Assembly (NCBI GenBank): GCA_963678675.1
Contig: OY783192.1
Span: 6,210,001-6,274,000, forward strand
Source of the DNA: Xiphydria camelus
Lineage: Eukaryota; Arthropoda; Insecta; Hymenoptera; Xiphydriidae
Reading direction: 5' to 3'
Length of the DNA stretch: 64,000 bases
Shown here: piece after piece, positions 22,101-32,184 of the stretch
Numbering within the stretch: position 1 is the stretch's first letter
How the letters are laid out: each line of letters opens with the position of its first letter
Made by a program: the position numbers and the translations under genes
The notes under the pieces: model-generated
Database searches by the model: none
Told to the model about the DNA's origin: nothing
What the model saw: only the letters and a program-made list of their open reading frames with translations

Positions 22101-23503
22101 TGAGCACTTGTCAAAACTTTCGTGACAAATTTTTTCGGCCGTGTCTGGTATAAAGACTTGAACAGTTATGCACACTTGAACTCTTCGCCACAAAAAAGTT
22201 AAGCACAAATGCAACAAATGGCAGTACTATGTCTACGCGGGTGTTAATTTTAAACAGGAAAAATCGGCGTGTGGTTCACGTTACCCCACGGTTCACATCA
22301 CCCCACTTTACCCTATACAATAAGATAAACAAGTCCTGTGCCTGGATTCTGTATCTCGGCGTTATCGACAATTTATAAATCTGATATTGTCAATTCCCTC
22401 GTGCATGTCTTTTGTATTTTAAGACATGCGTAGAAAAGTTAGCGATACCTATCGAAAATTGTCGATAGCGACTTACAGAATCCAGGCCCTTTCTTGCTTC
22501 ACTCGCTTGTCTTGTTGGCGGACTTCTCGTACTAAGTTATAAGCATTTATTGTTTCGGAAACGTAAAATTTTTTAAAATTTTATATTCCTCCAAATTGAC
22601 TTTTCTAGATTCTACAACTAAAAATATAGTATTTTTCACTTCGCGTTAGTGATTATTGGAACTAACTTCACATAGTAACCGTAATCACTACAAAAATTGT
22701 CGACATTACTGAAATTATTTTTTGCTTAATAGAAGTAACTAAATAGACATTGTGCATACAATTAAGAAGCAGTACCATGCACGGTATTCTAGGGTTACTG
22801 CAATTGTAAAAAATTAACCATATTTTTCGGGATTACCATAATGAAACATTTTTTTTCTGTGTACCCTTAGATATTGGCTGTCGTAATAAGTGATTTTATG
22901 GTATAGTGTTAGTGAGCTCTGAAGTGTCAAAAATAAAATCTTCCAGAGAAAATTTGAAAACTGTACTAAATTCAATACGAATTACTGATGGACTTTTGCT
23001 AAAAGCTATTTGACTCTAATTCTCTTATAAAAGGACTATCGCGATAGTAATATAAGTCTATTAATAAAATATATACACCCCTAAGTGTTAAAAAGTTCTG
23101 TCAGTTCTTCACTAAAATGACTCAATTTGAAATATTAATATTTCAAGGTATTATTCACTGAACCATTTCAGAATAAATGGATTAAAGTAGTATTTGCAAA
23201 GAGTTAAAATTAAGGTCTTCAAAATGGTAACGATATCCACATTTTATGATCAAGGGTGCATGATTAGTTACCTGCCGGATGATTAGCCCCCAAGGTCGGT
23301 TTGATATGTAAATTTCGTACGTCCTTCCCACTTTTCTCAGTCTTCCCTTTCTTCCAAGGCTTTGACCAATATTCTATAGAAGCGTTGTTTCTCAGGATCT
23401 TCGGATTGGCCGATTTTTTATTCAGGAACCAATCCGGCACTGACATTTTATCCAGGGATCGGCGTACCTTCAATTCGAATTCGTTCGGTGGTGGTCGATT
23501 TTC
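16155..23503 (-). CDS. Ser/Thr-rich protein of unknown function, last two exons seen
   Basis: The terminal exon 16155-17419 has a strong acceptor (TTTGTTTCAG) and a stop at 16155. It fits in phase with exon 23272-23503, which ends CATCCGGCA plus one base before GTAACT, making an Asp codon across the join. Together they give at least 498 residues; upstream exons are not found. The first exon is basic (SVPDWFLNKKSANPKIL, YWSKPWKKGKTEKSGKD). The second is mostly disordered and Ser/Thr-rich, with KLPPSLARQNVERL, YYSWKSATST, FCTSSPRDSFYTASDSSVDR, TELQKILRETKTT, a probable helix KGLVKRIIEELNKDND and RVKKLVDAFEKQM, and a tail with GAYWIRANPTRR and SPIPHYTN. No family recognised. If translation starts internally, the ATG at 17408 (MKRNFDEP) is the candidate. 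The 5.9-kb intron is filled with nested elements. Confidence 0.7.
17616..18225 (+). mobile_element. Internally deleted PIF/Harbinger element, TTA target duplication
   Basis: The TIRs GGCCGTCCGCACACGAGGCT and AGCCTCGTGTGCGGACGGCC are perfect over 20 bp and flanked by TTA (17613-17615, 18226-18228), the classic Harbinger 3-bp target. Inside, ATG 17797 opens an 82-codon frame (stop at 18045) for the N-terminus of the nuclease: DSSDEEAVALYYYLRRRM, RYWVHPYLERNVNRRLFVAA and FYRMSKDSYTELLQL. It relates to the copy at 13595. The catalytic core is deleted, so movement would need enzyme from another copy. It lies in the large intron of the Ser/Thr-rich gene. Confidence 0.85.
19456..19692. mobile_element. 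237-bp TTAA MITE (CCCTTTCGGTCAC ends)
   Basis: The ends CCCTTTCGGTCACTGCG and CGTGACTGAAAGGG are inverted copies, flanked by TTAA at 19452-19455 and 19693-19696. TTAA duplication and CCC ends fit piggyBac-mobilised elements; Kolobok also uses TTAA. No coding. Confidence 0.8.
19697..20869. mobile_element. 1.17-kb TTAA element (GGGGCCTATTCACGTTCAGG ends)
   Basis: Long TIRs of about 180 bp: 19697-19880 pairs with 20700-20869 (GGGGCCTATTCACGTTCAGG, GCCGGCCGGC, GTAGTTCGCCGGCCGAAATT). TTAA at 19693-19696 is shared with the preceding MITE; the second TTAA is 20870-20873. The interior holds a dispersed repeat and AT-rich DNA with short ORFs that look non-coding. A related end is at 60238 (TTAAGGGCCCCATACACGTT). 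Confidence 0.8.
20372..20695 (-). repeat. Dispersed repeat, inverted copy of 6430-6680
   Basis: It matches 6430-6680 in reverse orientation over most of its length and carries about 50 bp not found in that copy (around 20530-20600). It is nested within the TTAA element at 19697-20869. Confidence 0.75.
22340..22493. mobile_element. Short MITE with imperfect TIRs
   Basis: CCTGGATTCTGTATCTCGGC near the left end pairs with the reverse complement of GCGACTTACAGAATCCAGG at the right; further pairing involves TATCGACAATT. There is no coding, and the target duplication is unclear. Confidence 0.55.
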
Positions 23504-23770
23504 CTATAAAATTAATACAATTTAATATAAGATTGTGTTGTCATTGCGCTATCTAAACATGATCTCTTAATCATAATCTTAATCAACCAACGAAACATTC
23601 ATCGGCTTGAAAAGTGTGCAAACAATTAATCAATTCCTGTAAAATAATGCTCAAAAATATTGTACGAGATCTAGACATTTTTCGATTATAACCAAAATAT
23701 ATTTTCGATGAAAAGATTAAACGGTGCTTCAGTTATACAGTCGAATATACAGGTTCATGGTTTACAGTAA

Positions 23771-24181
23771 AGGCAGATTCACGCATGTCCGTTCAGTGTC
23801 CGTTCCGTATCAGTTTCGTGCTTGTCCGTGCACTGACGTAAAAAATTCTTCCATGTGTTTAAATGCAACTGTTCACATACTTCAGTGCCCGTCCGGTCCG
23901 TATCAGTATCCGTACCGTCTCTGTGATCTGCGACAACATTTTCATGAAACGGATGACGCTGAACGGATGGGCACTGATTGTGTGAACGTGCAGCGCCGGC
24001 ACGGATCCACCTGAAGTAATTCAAACCCTATCGAGTTTTCTGTTTGCCTCCGATGAAATCGAATCGCTTTCACGGATACGGCACTCATGCTGTACCGAAA
24101 CGTGTGAATAGTACGTACTGAACACCGTCAGAAGGGTACGGATACGAAACGGACACCGAACTGATATGTGTGGATCGGCCT
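23771..24181. mobile_element. 411-bp TIR element, TAA target duplication
   Basis: Left end AGGCAGATTCACGCATGTCC and right end ATATGTGTGGATCGGCCT are imperfect inverted copies, with TAA at 23768-23770 and 24182-24184. Subterminal words such as TCCGTTC and CCGTATC recur in both arms. Non-autonomous PIF/Harbinger-type. It lies 265 bp upstream of the 23272-23503 exon. Confidence 0.75.
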
Positions 24182-24184
24182 TAA

Positions 24185-25109
24185 CTAATTACTTCGGCAA
24201 ACAAGGCACAGGTCGAACCGCCCCCCCCTCCCCCCTTAATCCGTTGTACCGTTTCTCGGTCATCGGTTTCCGAGGAGTACAGGTTCCACCTAGCTCGAAG
24301 GGTAGCGGCACGTCGTCGATGAGGAATAAAGGATGGATTAAGGAATAAATGTGCCTTTGCGACGGCAATCTTATTAGCGCATCCAGTCCGAAATTACAAT
24401 TAGCACGACGAATCCCATTTCGACCCCTGAAGGCCATAGGAAGTCTTAAAAGTCTTTGCTTCTAAATTTAATTTCGTACCGTTACGTCTACCCGCCTTCC
24501 AGTCTTTTCGTAGAAGACAGCTGCGCACTTATGGAATCATGAGTTTATATCCAATAGTCAAACGTTATTCCCTTTATTTCTTGAAGCATCAAATTTACTG
24601 ATTTTAGCTCGGTATATACCAATTCAAAATTATGTATATTCTGTGAAATCAGAAATTAAAATGATGCATTTTTCTGTAGAAATATTGACAGCCAATAGGT
24701 ACCACCTAATTTTGGAAATTTACTCTTCAGGAAGGAAATTTAAATCCCTATTATTACATTATCTGTGAACTTTTATCTTTCGTCGATATAAAACTTTATT
24801 GTAGATGAAAGTATAATTTGTAAAAAAAAGAGTATAATACGAACGCGTTGGGTGAAATGCATATGTACTCGTAAGTAGCGAAATAATAGCAATTCAAATT
24901 TTCATTTTGGTAAGTAAGTTTGAAATCGTATGATAGGTGATGGTGGTGTCGGTTGTAACATGGGGTCAATTGTAACATTGACTATAGTGACATCAATTAT
25001 TGACGGAAAACTGAAATGTATGCATCGTTCTTTATTTTTATCAGACATAAGTCACTGACAAAAAAGCTAGATAGTACAGTAAATGTAGACCTAATTTGCA
25101 TGTGCATCT
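24185..25109. other. Interval without a supported gene
   Basis: A minus-strand frame at 24437-24189 (DDVPLPFELGG, PRKPMTEKRYNG) could be an exon, but no acceptor, donor or family match supports it. The remainder is AT-rich. Confidence 0.3.
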
Positions 25110-25839
25110 CTAGATTAATCCTCGGTCGATGATTTATGGACCAATCGAAAGGGGAAAATCTCGCGAAGAATATTCCGATGAGATAACAGAAAGTAGGTGA
25201 CCGCAGAGTTGCTTATTTAAGGATGTTTCGCCCCTATTGCAGAAGGGGGTGGAGGTGGAAGGGAACAATAGATTTTCTTCAGTGTTCCAATCCCTGAACA
25301 AACAAAAAATGATTCTTTAATAACCTCTTTGAAGTTATATTTCATGATATCGGTCAAGCCATTATTTTTCTGTAACTTTTCTTTATTATATGTATCCTTA
25401 AGGGGTAAGGCCACCATGGAACTTTTCAAAAATCGATTTTTTTTTATTAGCTTAAAACCTTCCTTAAACCCTCAAGAATAAGAAAAAAAAAGGTTTCGTA
25501 GTCAAAAAAAATTTCGAATCGGTCGTTTACGTCAATTTACAGAGACGCCGCGCGGCGCATTAACACTTAGCGCCATAGCCAACTATACGGTTTCCACCGC
25601 GCTCGGGCGAGCCAAACTACATTGAATAGGGAGATCTCCCCGATTAGTGGGCTAACTGTTAATTAAATGCATGTTGAGACGTATTATCGGAGTTGAGGCT
25701 CGTGTCATTAGCAGTACTATTCGGCCATTTATTTTATGTAAAGTCATTCTAGCTGTCAGACGGACGCCGCGTGCGTGATTTTGCTTCGTGTTTCATCAGT
25801 TTATCTTTTTACTACGAGTTACTGAAATTAGTGAATAAA

Positions 25840-27597
25840 ATGTGTGATAAATCGAAATATGGTGGCTATAAAGCTAAACGAGGTGGAAGAAGTTTGTTTA
25901 AAAAGCTGTCTATGTCACGAAAGCGACCTGCAAACCGTTATGAAGCGGAGGCACTCGATTCCTCCGAAAGCGTCGGCACGTCCGCTAGGAAATTGAAACT
26001 AAGTGGCGATGCTCGTAATATCGAAGTTGATGCATCGTTCGGTTATCGTTTTATCAATTTTGTGGCTGTTTTTTCAACAATTTCGTCAGTAGTGAAGTGT
26101 AAAATATGCGACTCAGGCGTCACATTTACTGAAAGTAGTATACGCGGACTTGGTTTTAAAATAGTTCTATCTTGTGAAAAGTGTGCGAAAACTGAAATTC
26201 CAAATTGTCCACTCATCAATAACAAAGCATATGACATCAATAGAAGAATTATTATAGCCATGCGACTGCTTGGAGTAGGTTTACACGGAATGAAGAAGTT
26301 CTGTGCTTTTATGGAACTTCCTCGGCCAATATTTCACTCATTTTATGATAAAGTAGTCAACATTATTTGTGATGCTACTGAACGCGTTTCCAAGGCTAGC
26401 ATGGAAAATGCAGTAAAAATAGAAAAAGAAGAAAATGCAAGAAAAGGTTTACCAAATGAATTGATAGTATCAGGAGACGGTTCGTGGAGAAAGCGGGGAT
26501 TTTCATCATTGTTCGGTTTGGTGTCTTTGATCGGATGGAATACTGGGAAAGTAATCGATATAATTATAAAATCCAGTTACTGCAAGGCGTGCGAATATTG
26601 GAGAAAAATAAGTGATACTGCAGAGTATGATGAGTGGCTTGAAATACATCAAAATGATTGTCAAATAAATCACACGGGGTCGGCTGGTAAAATGGAGGTA
26701 GATGCAGTTATCGAAATGTTTCAGCGCTCTGAAACTTTATATCAAGTAAAATACGGCAGTTACATTGGAGATGGTGATAGTAAAACCTTTACAGGTCTTT
26801 TGAAGTCTGAACCATATGAAAGCTTTGTTATACATAAAAAAGAATGCATCGATCACGTGCAGAAAAGAATGGGCACTAGACTAAGAAATTTAAAAAAGAA
26901 CGTACGCGGTCTCGGCGGAAAAGGAAAATTAACAAATAAACTTGTCGACGAGCTCTCAATTTATTATGGTTTGGCTATTCGCAGAAATCACGACTCTGTG
27001 GAAAAAATGAGAAATGAAATTTGGGCGACGTTATATCACAAGCTGTCAACGAATGAAAATCCTCAACACAGCAAGTGTCCAGCTGGTGAAAATTCATGGT
27101 GTTCGTGGCAAAAGGCAAAAGCCACCAATACATCAATTAGTACTTTTTTACACAAGCCGGCTCTATCGAAAACAGTTTTCGACGCAATTAAACCAATCTA
27201 CGAAGAGTTGAGCAGCGACGACCTTCTAAATCGATGCTTAGGTGGTTTTACGCAAAATAGCAATGAAAGTTTCAACTCAACGGTGTGGTCAATGTCCCCA
27301 AAATCTACGTCAAGCGGAAAAACCGTACTGGATATTGCTGGGAATCTTGCCGTGTGCACTTTCAACGATGGAATTTGTAGTATAATGCAAGTTATACGAC
27401 AGTTGGACATGACAGTTGGAAGGAATTGCTACAATTTCTGCGTTGAGGCGGACGAACTCCGCGTCGATTTTTCGAACCGATCGCTGACTGAGGCTGCAAA
27501 AACAGCTCGAATTGCCGCAAAATCAGCCAGAAAAGAAGAAGAAAAACTCAACATTAACATAGAAGGCCAACTATACGGTGCAGGCATCGCGGATTAA
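25840..27597 (+). CDS. Transposase, 585 aa, Kolobok / 'Mutator-like' domain type
   Basis: The first ATG giving a compact protein is 25840 (MCDKSKYGGYKAKRGGRSLF); the frame is open from 25771 but lacks an earlier ATG. Order of features: basic N-terminus, a zinc-binding part (CKICDSGVTF, LSCEKCAKTEIPNCP), helices RRIIIAMRLLGVGLHGMKKF, then DGSWRKRGFSS with the first catalytic Asp, a Cys pair (SYCKACEYW), GDGDSKTFTGLL with the second Asp, ECIDHVQKRMGTRLRNL with the CxxH-like motif, CPAGENSWCSW, GGFTQNSNESFNSTVWSMSP with the catalytic Glu, and a charged C-terminus. Such enzymes cut the element at its TIRs and insert it at TTAA. No stop or frameshift was seen, so the gene may be recent or still active. 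Confidence 0.85.
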   Translation: MCDKSKYGGYKAKRGGRSLFKKLSMSRKRPANRYEAEALDSSESVGTSARKLKLSGDARNIEVDASFGYRFINFVAVFSTISSVVKCKICDSGVTFTESSIRGLGFKIVLSCEKCAKTEIPNCPLINNKAYDINRRIIIAMRLLGVGLHGMKKFCAFMELPRPIFHSFYDKVVNIICDATERVSKASMENAVKIEKEENARKGLPNELIVSGDGSWRKRGFSSLFGLVSLIGWNTGKVIDIIIKSSYCKACEYWRKISDTAEYDEWLEIHQNDCQINHTGSAGKMEVDAVIEMFQRSETLYQVKYGSYIGDGDSKTFTGLLKSEPYESFVIHKKECIDHVQKRMGTRLRNLKKNVRGLGGKGKLTNKLVDELSIYYGLAIRRNHDSVEKMRNEIWATLYHKLSTNENPQHSKCPAGENSWCSWQKAKATNTSISTFLHKPALSKTVFDAIKPIYEELSSDDLLNRCLGGFTQNSNESFNSTVWSMSPKSTSSGKTVLDIAGNLAVCTFNDGICSIMQVIRQLDMTVGRNCYNFCVEADELRVDFSNRSLTEAAKTARIAAKSARKEEEKLNINIEGQLYGAGIAD

Positions 27598-27738
27598 AGG
27601 TATACTATAATTTTCGACCGTAAAATGTTACTTAAAACTTTAAACGCGTTTTTCTCAGAACACGAAATTTCAAATCGGGCGAACCGATAGCGGCTACAAA
27701 TCTTTATCGATTGCCTTGCAATTTTGAGGATATCTTTA

Positions 27739-27919
27739 TACCTATATAATCTAATAGACCACGTAGGGGTTTTTCGATAAGTTGTAAACTTTTTGTTTTA
27801 TAAACGATTATGTATGAAATTCTTATGCGAAAACGTGAACTTTTCTTTTATATACTCACCATTTCTCGAAAAATCAATATTTTCAAAATCCCCTACGTGG
27901 TCTATTAGTTTATGATATA
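27739..27919. repeat. Inverted repeat in the 3' part of the transposon
   Basis: TCTAATAGACCACGTAGGGG (27750-27769) is mirrored by CCCCTACGTGGTCTATTAG (27890-27908). It could form a hairpin in the transcript 3' region or be a short MITE. Confidence 0.7.
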
Positions 27920-28941
27920 TATTAAAGAAAAATCTTTGGATTTTTGTTCTAGGTTCACGCTTGTGGGTACAGCCGGTTCGCCCGTTTTGGACCTCCACAA
28001 AAAATTCATCGTAGAAACCGGACCCTGGAACGGCCATTTCTTAACCAAAAATTAAAAACAAAATATTTTTTAGTAGCTTTGAAGATACTTGATAAAGTAC
28101 TTTATAAGAAAATTCTATAGCTTTTACACTACTCCTAAAAAAAAATGCACAAAATCGTCCTTCTTTCTTGACGCACATGGTGGCCTTACCCCTTAAAGTG
28201 TGCCAAAAAAATTATAGAAAAATATATTATAATTATTTTTAAAATATTGTAGCGGTCGGGAACAGCAGCAACGTCGCCCCATAGAGTGTTATAGAGAATT
28301 GTGGTTGCACAAGTTGGTAACATTGTCTCACTAGAGCTTACTAGTTAAAACCCCGAATGATTAACAACATCCAACAAAAATAATATAAATTATAGTGAAA
28401 AGTGCTGTTTAAATGTATAAACATTAATCATTGCGATTAATAATTTTCACAAAACGTGAGCTCTCCGTATACGCTAAATAGAAGATGTAACGCTCTTAAC
28501 TCCAACTTTTGCCACTAGAACGCATGACGGTACCCATATACGATCCCTATACTTGGCGCGCCTTGCGGCGTTGCCGTACTTCACGACTGCGCGCGCAGTA
28601 ATCTCCATCATAAGTGAATTTACCAAGATTTATTAATTATTTGTTATAAATTACTGCCCTGATCGATGTGTGAAAATATACCATTTATTCTTTGCATAAT
28701 ATTCTAGCGGTATGCAAAGTTTCATTACGGTAACCCAATTTTCCAACGTTTTTTCTAAGTTTCTGTGAATTTTCCATAAGAGCACGGGTTATATTGTCAT
28801 TTTTATTTCAATTATAACTTTTTAATGAGTTAGTCAAGAGACTTGAAGTTTTGCATACGGCTTTCAAAGATATTAAAGAATCTTGGGAAAAAATTTGAGT
28901 AACTTCCTATATTTTTGACAATAGGGGTGAAACATCCTTAA

Positions 28942-29328
28942 CAAAAACGTTGCGAAATTTTCCTTTGACCGACTTTGGCGTAGCACCGTTCAATTTATAC
29001 CCATCAAAAAATTACCTTCTTATAGAACGTGAAATTCTCTACAAAATGTATGCGGGAAGTAACTCTCTAGGACGTGTCCTTTATTTTATATAAATTTTTA
29101 AAGTTTCGTGAGGCAACTGGCGTGGCTAGTCAGCTGTTCTACTCGTGAGCAGTTGCCTCACTTTAACTTTAAAAATTAATATAAAATAAAGAACACGTCC
29201 TAGAGAGTTATTTCCCGCGTTAATTTTGTAGAGAATTTCACGCTCTACCAGAAGGTAATTTTTTGAAGGGTATAAATTGATCGGTGCTACGCCAAAGTCG
29301 GTCAGAGCAACATTTCGCAACGTTTTTG
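28942..29328. mobile_element. 387-bp foldback TTAA element
   Basis: CAAAAACGTTGCGAAA at the left pairs with TTTCGCAACGTTTTTG at the right. Arms of about 175 bp include GACCGACTTTGGCGTAGCAC and CTCTAGGACGTGTCCTTTAT, with a short centre near 29115-29150. It is flanked by TTAA 28938-28941 (shared with the previous element) and 29329-29332. Confidence 0.82.
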
Positions 29329-29442
29329 TTAAATAAACAACTTCGCGGTCACCTACTTTCGGAATACCTCGTCGGAATATTGTTCACGAGATTTTCCCCT
29401 TTTGATTGGTCCATAAATCATCGACACACTGAGGATTAATCT

Positions 29443-30385
29443 AGAGAAGAAAATCTAAAATCACTTTACTAAGAGGACATTTACCAATATAAGCTTGTCA
29501 GTGCCTGCTTCTTTGGAATCATTATTAAAATGTTAATTCTGTTATTTGTCGTTTTTTTGTTTCCACTAATCCCACAATAGTTTTTCATAAAATCACATTG
29601 TTTCATGTGAATACCCAAAGATACAACTTTGGAATGAGGTATACATACATTAATCATATTTATTGTTTATATGTGAGTTTAATGGACATGTAATTGAAAC
29701 AAATGGCGGTAGTTTCGAAAGTAACAATCACAGTGGTATCAATTGTAATATGTTGCAAAGGCTATCTTCGTTTCTAAATCATATTCTAGTTTGGATTATA
29801 AATGGTGAAGGTGCAATTATTATAGTTTTGGCTACCATTCGATACTTTATATGTAGGTTTTCATTTTTAGAACAGATTTATAAAATAGTGAAACCGAGGC
29901 CTTCTATATCTAACTGAATATTGAATTGTCAACAATTATTTTTATTATGATGTTTGAAACATAACGCTCATTATTTTTCCCCTTGTTTTTATGTTGCATA
30001 ATGCTACTCGTTTAGCGTTGATTTTCGTATCAGTATACTCGCAGTTACAATCGATACCCTCTGAGGTATTACAATTGAAGGGTTTCTTTCAAAAACAACA
30101 TTTGTCAAAAACGCCAATCCCTGTAGTATTGGTAATAATGCCTACTCTTTCGTTGTATCTAGCCGTGCAGTGGTGCCTACTAGGTAATTGGGGTGGCAAG
30201 TTTTCAAAATGTCACCCTTTATATATATGTATGTATGCAAACGATGACGCTTTATTCGCAATGGATATGTGCAGACATAAATGTCTAATTCGCTAGTTGC
30301 CAGAATGTATTATCATAGAACACACAAATGTGGAGATAGGTATTTCATGAATGAACGTAATTTACGCTAGATGCCTGGGGCGTTT
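29443..30385. other. AT-rich interval, nothing recognised
   Basis: Short frames at 29663-29917 and 29991-30296 have no recognisable features. No paired repeats or splice-framed exons were seen. Confidence 0.4.
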
Positions 30386-30421
30386 AAGATATATCTATAC
30401 TGAAAAAAAAAGTTTAGTATA

Positions 30422-31066
30422 CAGGTGTCCCTCCTTTTACGCGGGGGTTACGTTCCTTGAAAATGCCGCGTAAATGGAAACCGCGTATATTGAAACAAAC
30501 ATTTTATTCCTTATTACATATATTCATATATGTACATATACATAATATGTACATACATATTGAACAAATATTTTATTACATAATCTTTTAGTAAATAAGT
30601 AGATATATGAACATTATACATATTAAATAAACCATTTTTTAAATGTAAACTTTAATTTTTAGAAAAATAAGACGTTATTTTTGCCTGTTGAGCTTCGTGG
30701 CGTAAATTATTCTCAACCTGCCTATATGGGACTAATGCCGCAAACACCTCTCGTTTCATTTTCAAACTTCTTTCCACTATAGGATCTTCCCTGATTAATA
30801 GCTCGGTTAGATCGTGTGCCATAATAAAACATTTGTTGAGTATTTTCAAAGTCAACTCCGGTGCTGCCAGAATTACGTCACCTTCATCTTCTTCTTTAGA
30901 GCCACATAATTATTCTCCGTCAGTTCTTTGAGTTCTTCTTCAGTGAGTCTTTCAACAAAATCGCGCATATGAGTGAACCGCGTAAAGCAAGTCACTTGTG
31001 TCAAATTCGCAAGAGCGTGTAAGCGAAACCGCGTATAAAAATGCCGCGCAAAACGAGGGACACCTG
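30422..31066 (-). mobile_element. Tigger/pogo-type element remnant, TA target
   Basis: The ends CAGGTGTCCCTCCTTTTACG and CGAGGGACACCTG match the Tigger-style terminal sequence, with TA at 30420-30421 and 31067-31068. The minus-strand coding remnant (about 30969-30655) reads the transposase C-terminus: RDFVERLTEEELKELTENN, then after a frameshift LKILNKCFIMAHDLTELL, EDPIVERSLKMKREV and ITSYFSKN. The CENP-B-like DNA-binding part and DDE core are missing. The empty target in unit B (around 32482) matches the predicted pre-insertion sequence. Confidence 0.82.
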
Positions 31067-31142
31067 TATTCGACTACGCATGGAGATGAGGTAATGCAAC
31101 GAACGAACCTTACGATGTAACACTTGTTTCGATGGAGATATA

Positions 31143-32184
31143 CAGGGTGTCTCAGGTTTTAACAGGGAAAATTTAACAGACGATAGAACTCGCAAAAATA
31201 AGAAGAAAAGTTCTATGAACTTGTATATTTTTAAGCTTCTTTTTTTTTAAGATACAGGGCATTAAAGTTAATAAAACAAACATTTCTTTTCAAATATCTC
31301 AAAAACTACTGGGCCGGTTTCGATTAGACTTGGCACGTTATTAGTAGTAAGTAATGGACATAATTTTATGTAATTAGATTTAATTTAATTATTCCAGGGG
31401 CGGCGCTGGGACATTCTAACTAGATAATTTAAAGAAAATTTTAAGAACGCCACTGCTTTCCTTCAAATTTGATATTATTTTTAGATTAAGCAATTAAAAA
31501 TACAGTTTTTGTGTCTCTTGCATTTTCTCTCTATCTTGCTTACTTTTCGAGAAAAAAAAATCGTTTATCCGCCTACTCGTGGAAAAGTAAATTTAAATTC
31601 ATTATAATAAAATGAAATAATTAGAAAGCAAACTTTAGAACAACCATTTATTCAAATAAATTACAATAACTGTTCGAATCGATAACTTCTAACATCAACA
31701 AATTTTCTTTAATTACATTTTATTAATGAAATTAAATTAAACTTTCCACGGGTAGGCGGATAAATGATTTTTTTTCTCGAAAAGTAAGAAAGATAGACAG
31801 AAAATGCAAAAGACACAAAAACTATATTTTTAATTGCTTAATCTAAAAATAATATCGAATTTGAAAAAAAGCAGTGGCGTACTTAAAATTTTATTTAAAT
31901 TATCTAGCTAGAATGTCCCAGCGCCGCCACTGGAATAATGAAATTAAATCTAATTACATCAAATTATGTACATTATATAATTACTACTAATAACGTGTGA
32001 AGTCTCAGCGAACTCAGTCAAATAGTTTATGAGATATTTGAAAAGAAATGTTTTTTTCTTAATTAACTTTAACACCCTGTATCTTGAAAACGAAGCAACA
32101 TATATGTTCATATGAACTTTCCTTTGTATTTTTGGGAGTTCTATCATTTATTAAATTTTCTCGATTAAAACCTGAGACATCCTG
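31143..32184. mobile_element. 1.04-kb foldback element with ~490-bp arms, TA target
   Basis: CAGGGTGTCTCAGGTTTTAA is mirrored by AAAACCTGAGACATCCTG; the arms extend inward through GGAAAAGTAAATTTAAATT and its counterpart near 31745, leaving a loop of only about 130 bp (31610-31740). TA lies at 31141-31142 and 32185-32186. No coding. The empty site in unit B reads GATATATAGTTGAG, as predicted for a TA insertion. Confidence 0.85.

Larger units (their letters stand above)
18229..22866. mobile_element. Composite nest of insertions in the large intron
   Basis: The corresponding duplicated intron at 58404-58796 has nothing between the sequences that match 17610 and 22868 here, so this whole block was added. 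Its ends look like imperfect TIRs (CACTGAAAAAAATTTTCAGT at the left, and TTTTTTTTCTGTGTAC near 22865 at the right), suggesting one 4.6-kb carrier element that later received the insertions at 19254-21151. No transposase ORF was recognised. Between 21152 and 22340 the sequence is AT-rich with no called gene. Confidence 0.5.
25402..28192 (+). mobile_element. 2.8-kb autonomous-looking DNA transposon, TTAA target, Kolobok-like
   Basis: TIRs GGGGTAAGGCCACCATG and CATGTGG-type CATGGTGGCCTTACCCC bound the element, with TTAA at 25398-25401 and 28193-28196. It contains one long ORF (25840-27597) for a DDE-type transposase. A 31-bp inverted pair around CCACGTAGGGG (27739-27919) lies in the 3' non-coding part. 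Mutator-like elements normally make 9-bp duplications; a 4-bp TTAA duplication instead points to Kolobok, or less likely piggyBac. Confidence 0.82.
25221..28937. mobile_element. TTAA element (GGATGTTTCGCCCCTATTG ends) carrying a transposase element
   Basis: GGATGTTTCGCCCCTATTG at the left is mirrored by CAATAGGGGTGAAACATCC at the right, flanked by TTAA at 25217-25220 and 28938-28941. Without the nested element at 25402-28192 it is about 0.9 kb and non-coding. Confidence 0.78.
25111..29442. mobile_element. Palindromic element split at its central TTAA
   Basis: Left arm 25111-25216 (CTCTAGATTAATCCTC, GATGATTTATGGACCAATC, GTAGGTGACCGC) pairs with 29333-29442. If the inserted DNA is removed the arms meet in TTATTTAAATAA, so the insertions sit exactly at the central TTAA. 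The original unit would have been about 220 bp. Confidence 0.75.

Noticed and set aside
25771..25839. Upstream start for the transposase at 25771
   Set aside because: The codon there is GTG; in a eukaryotic gene the ATG at 25840 is the better start.
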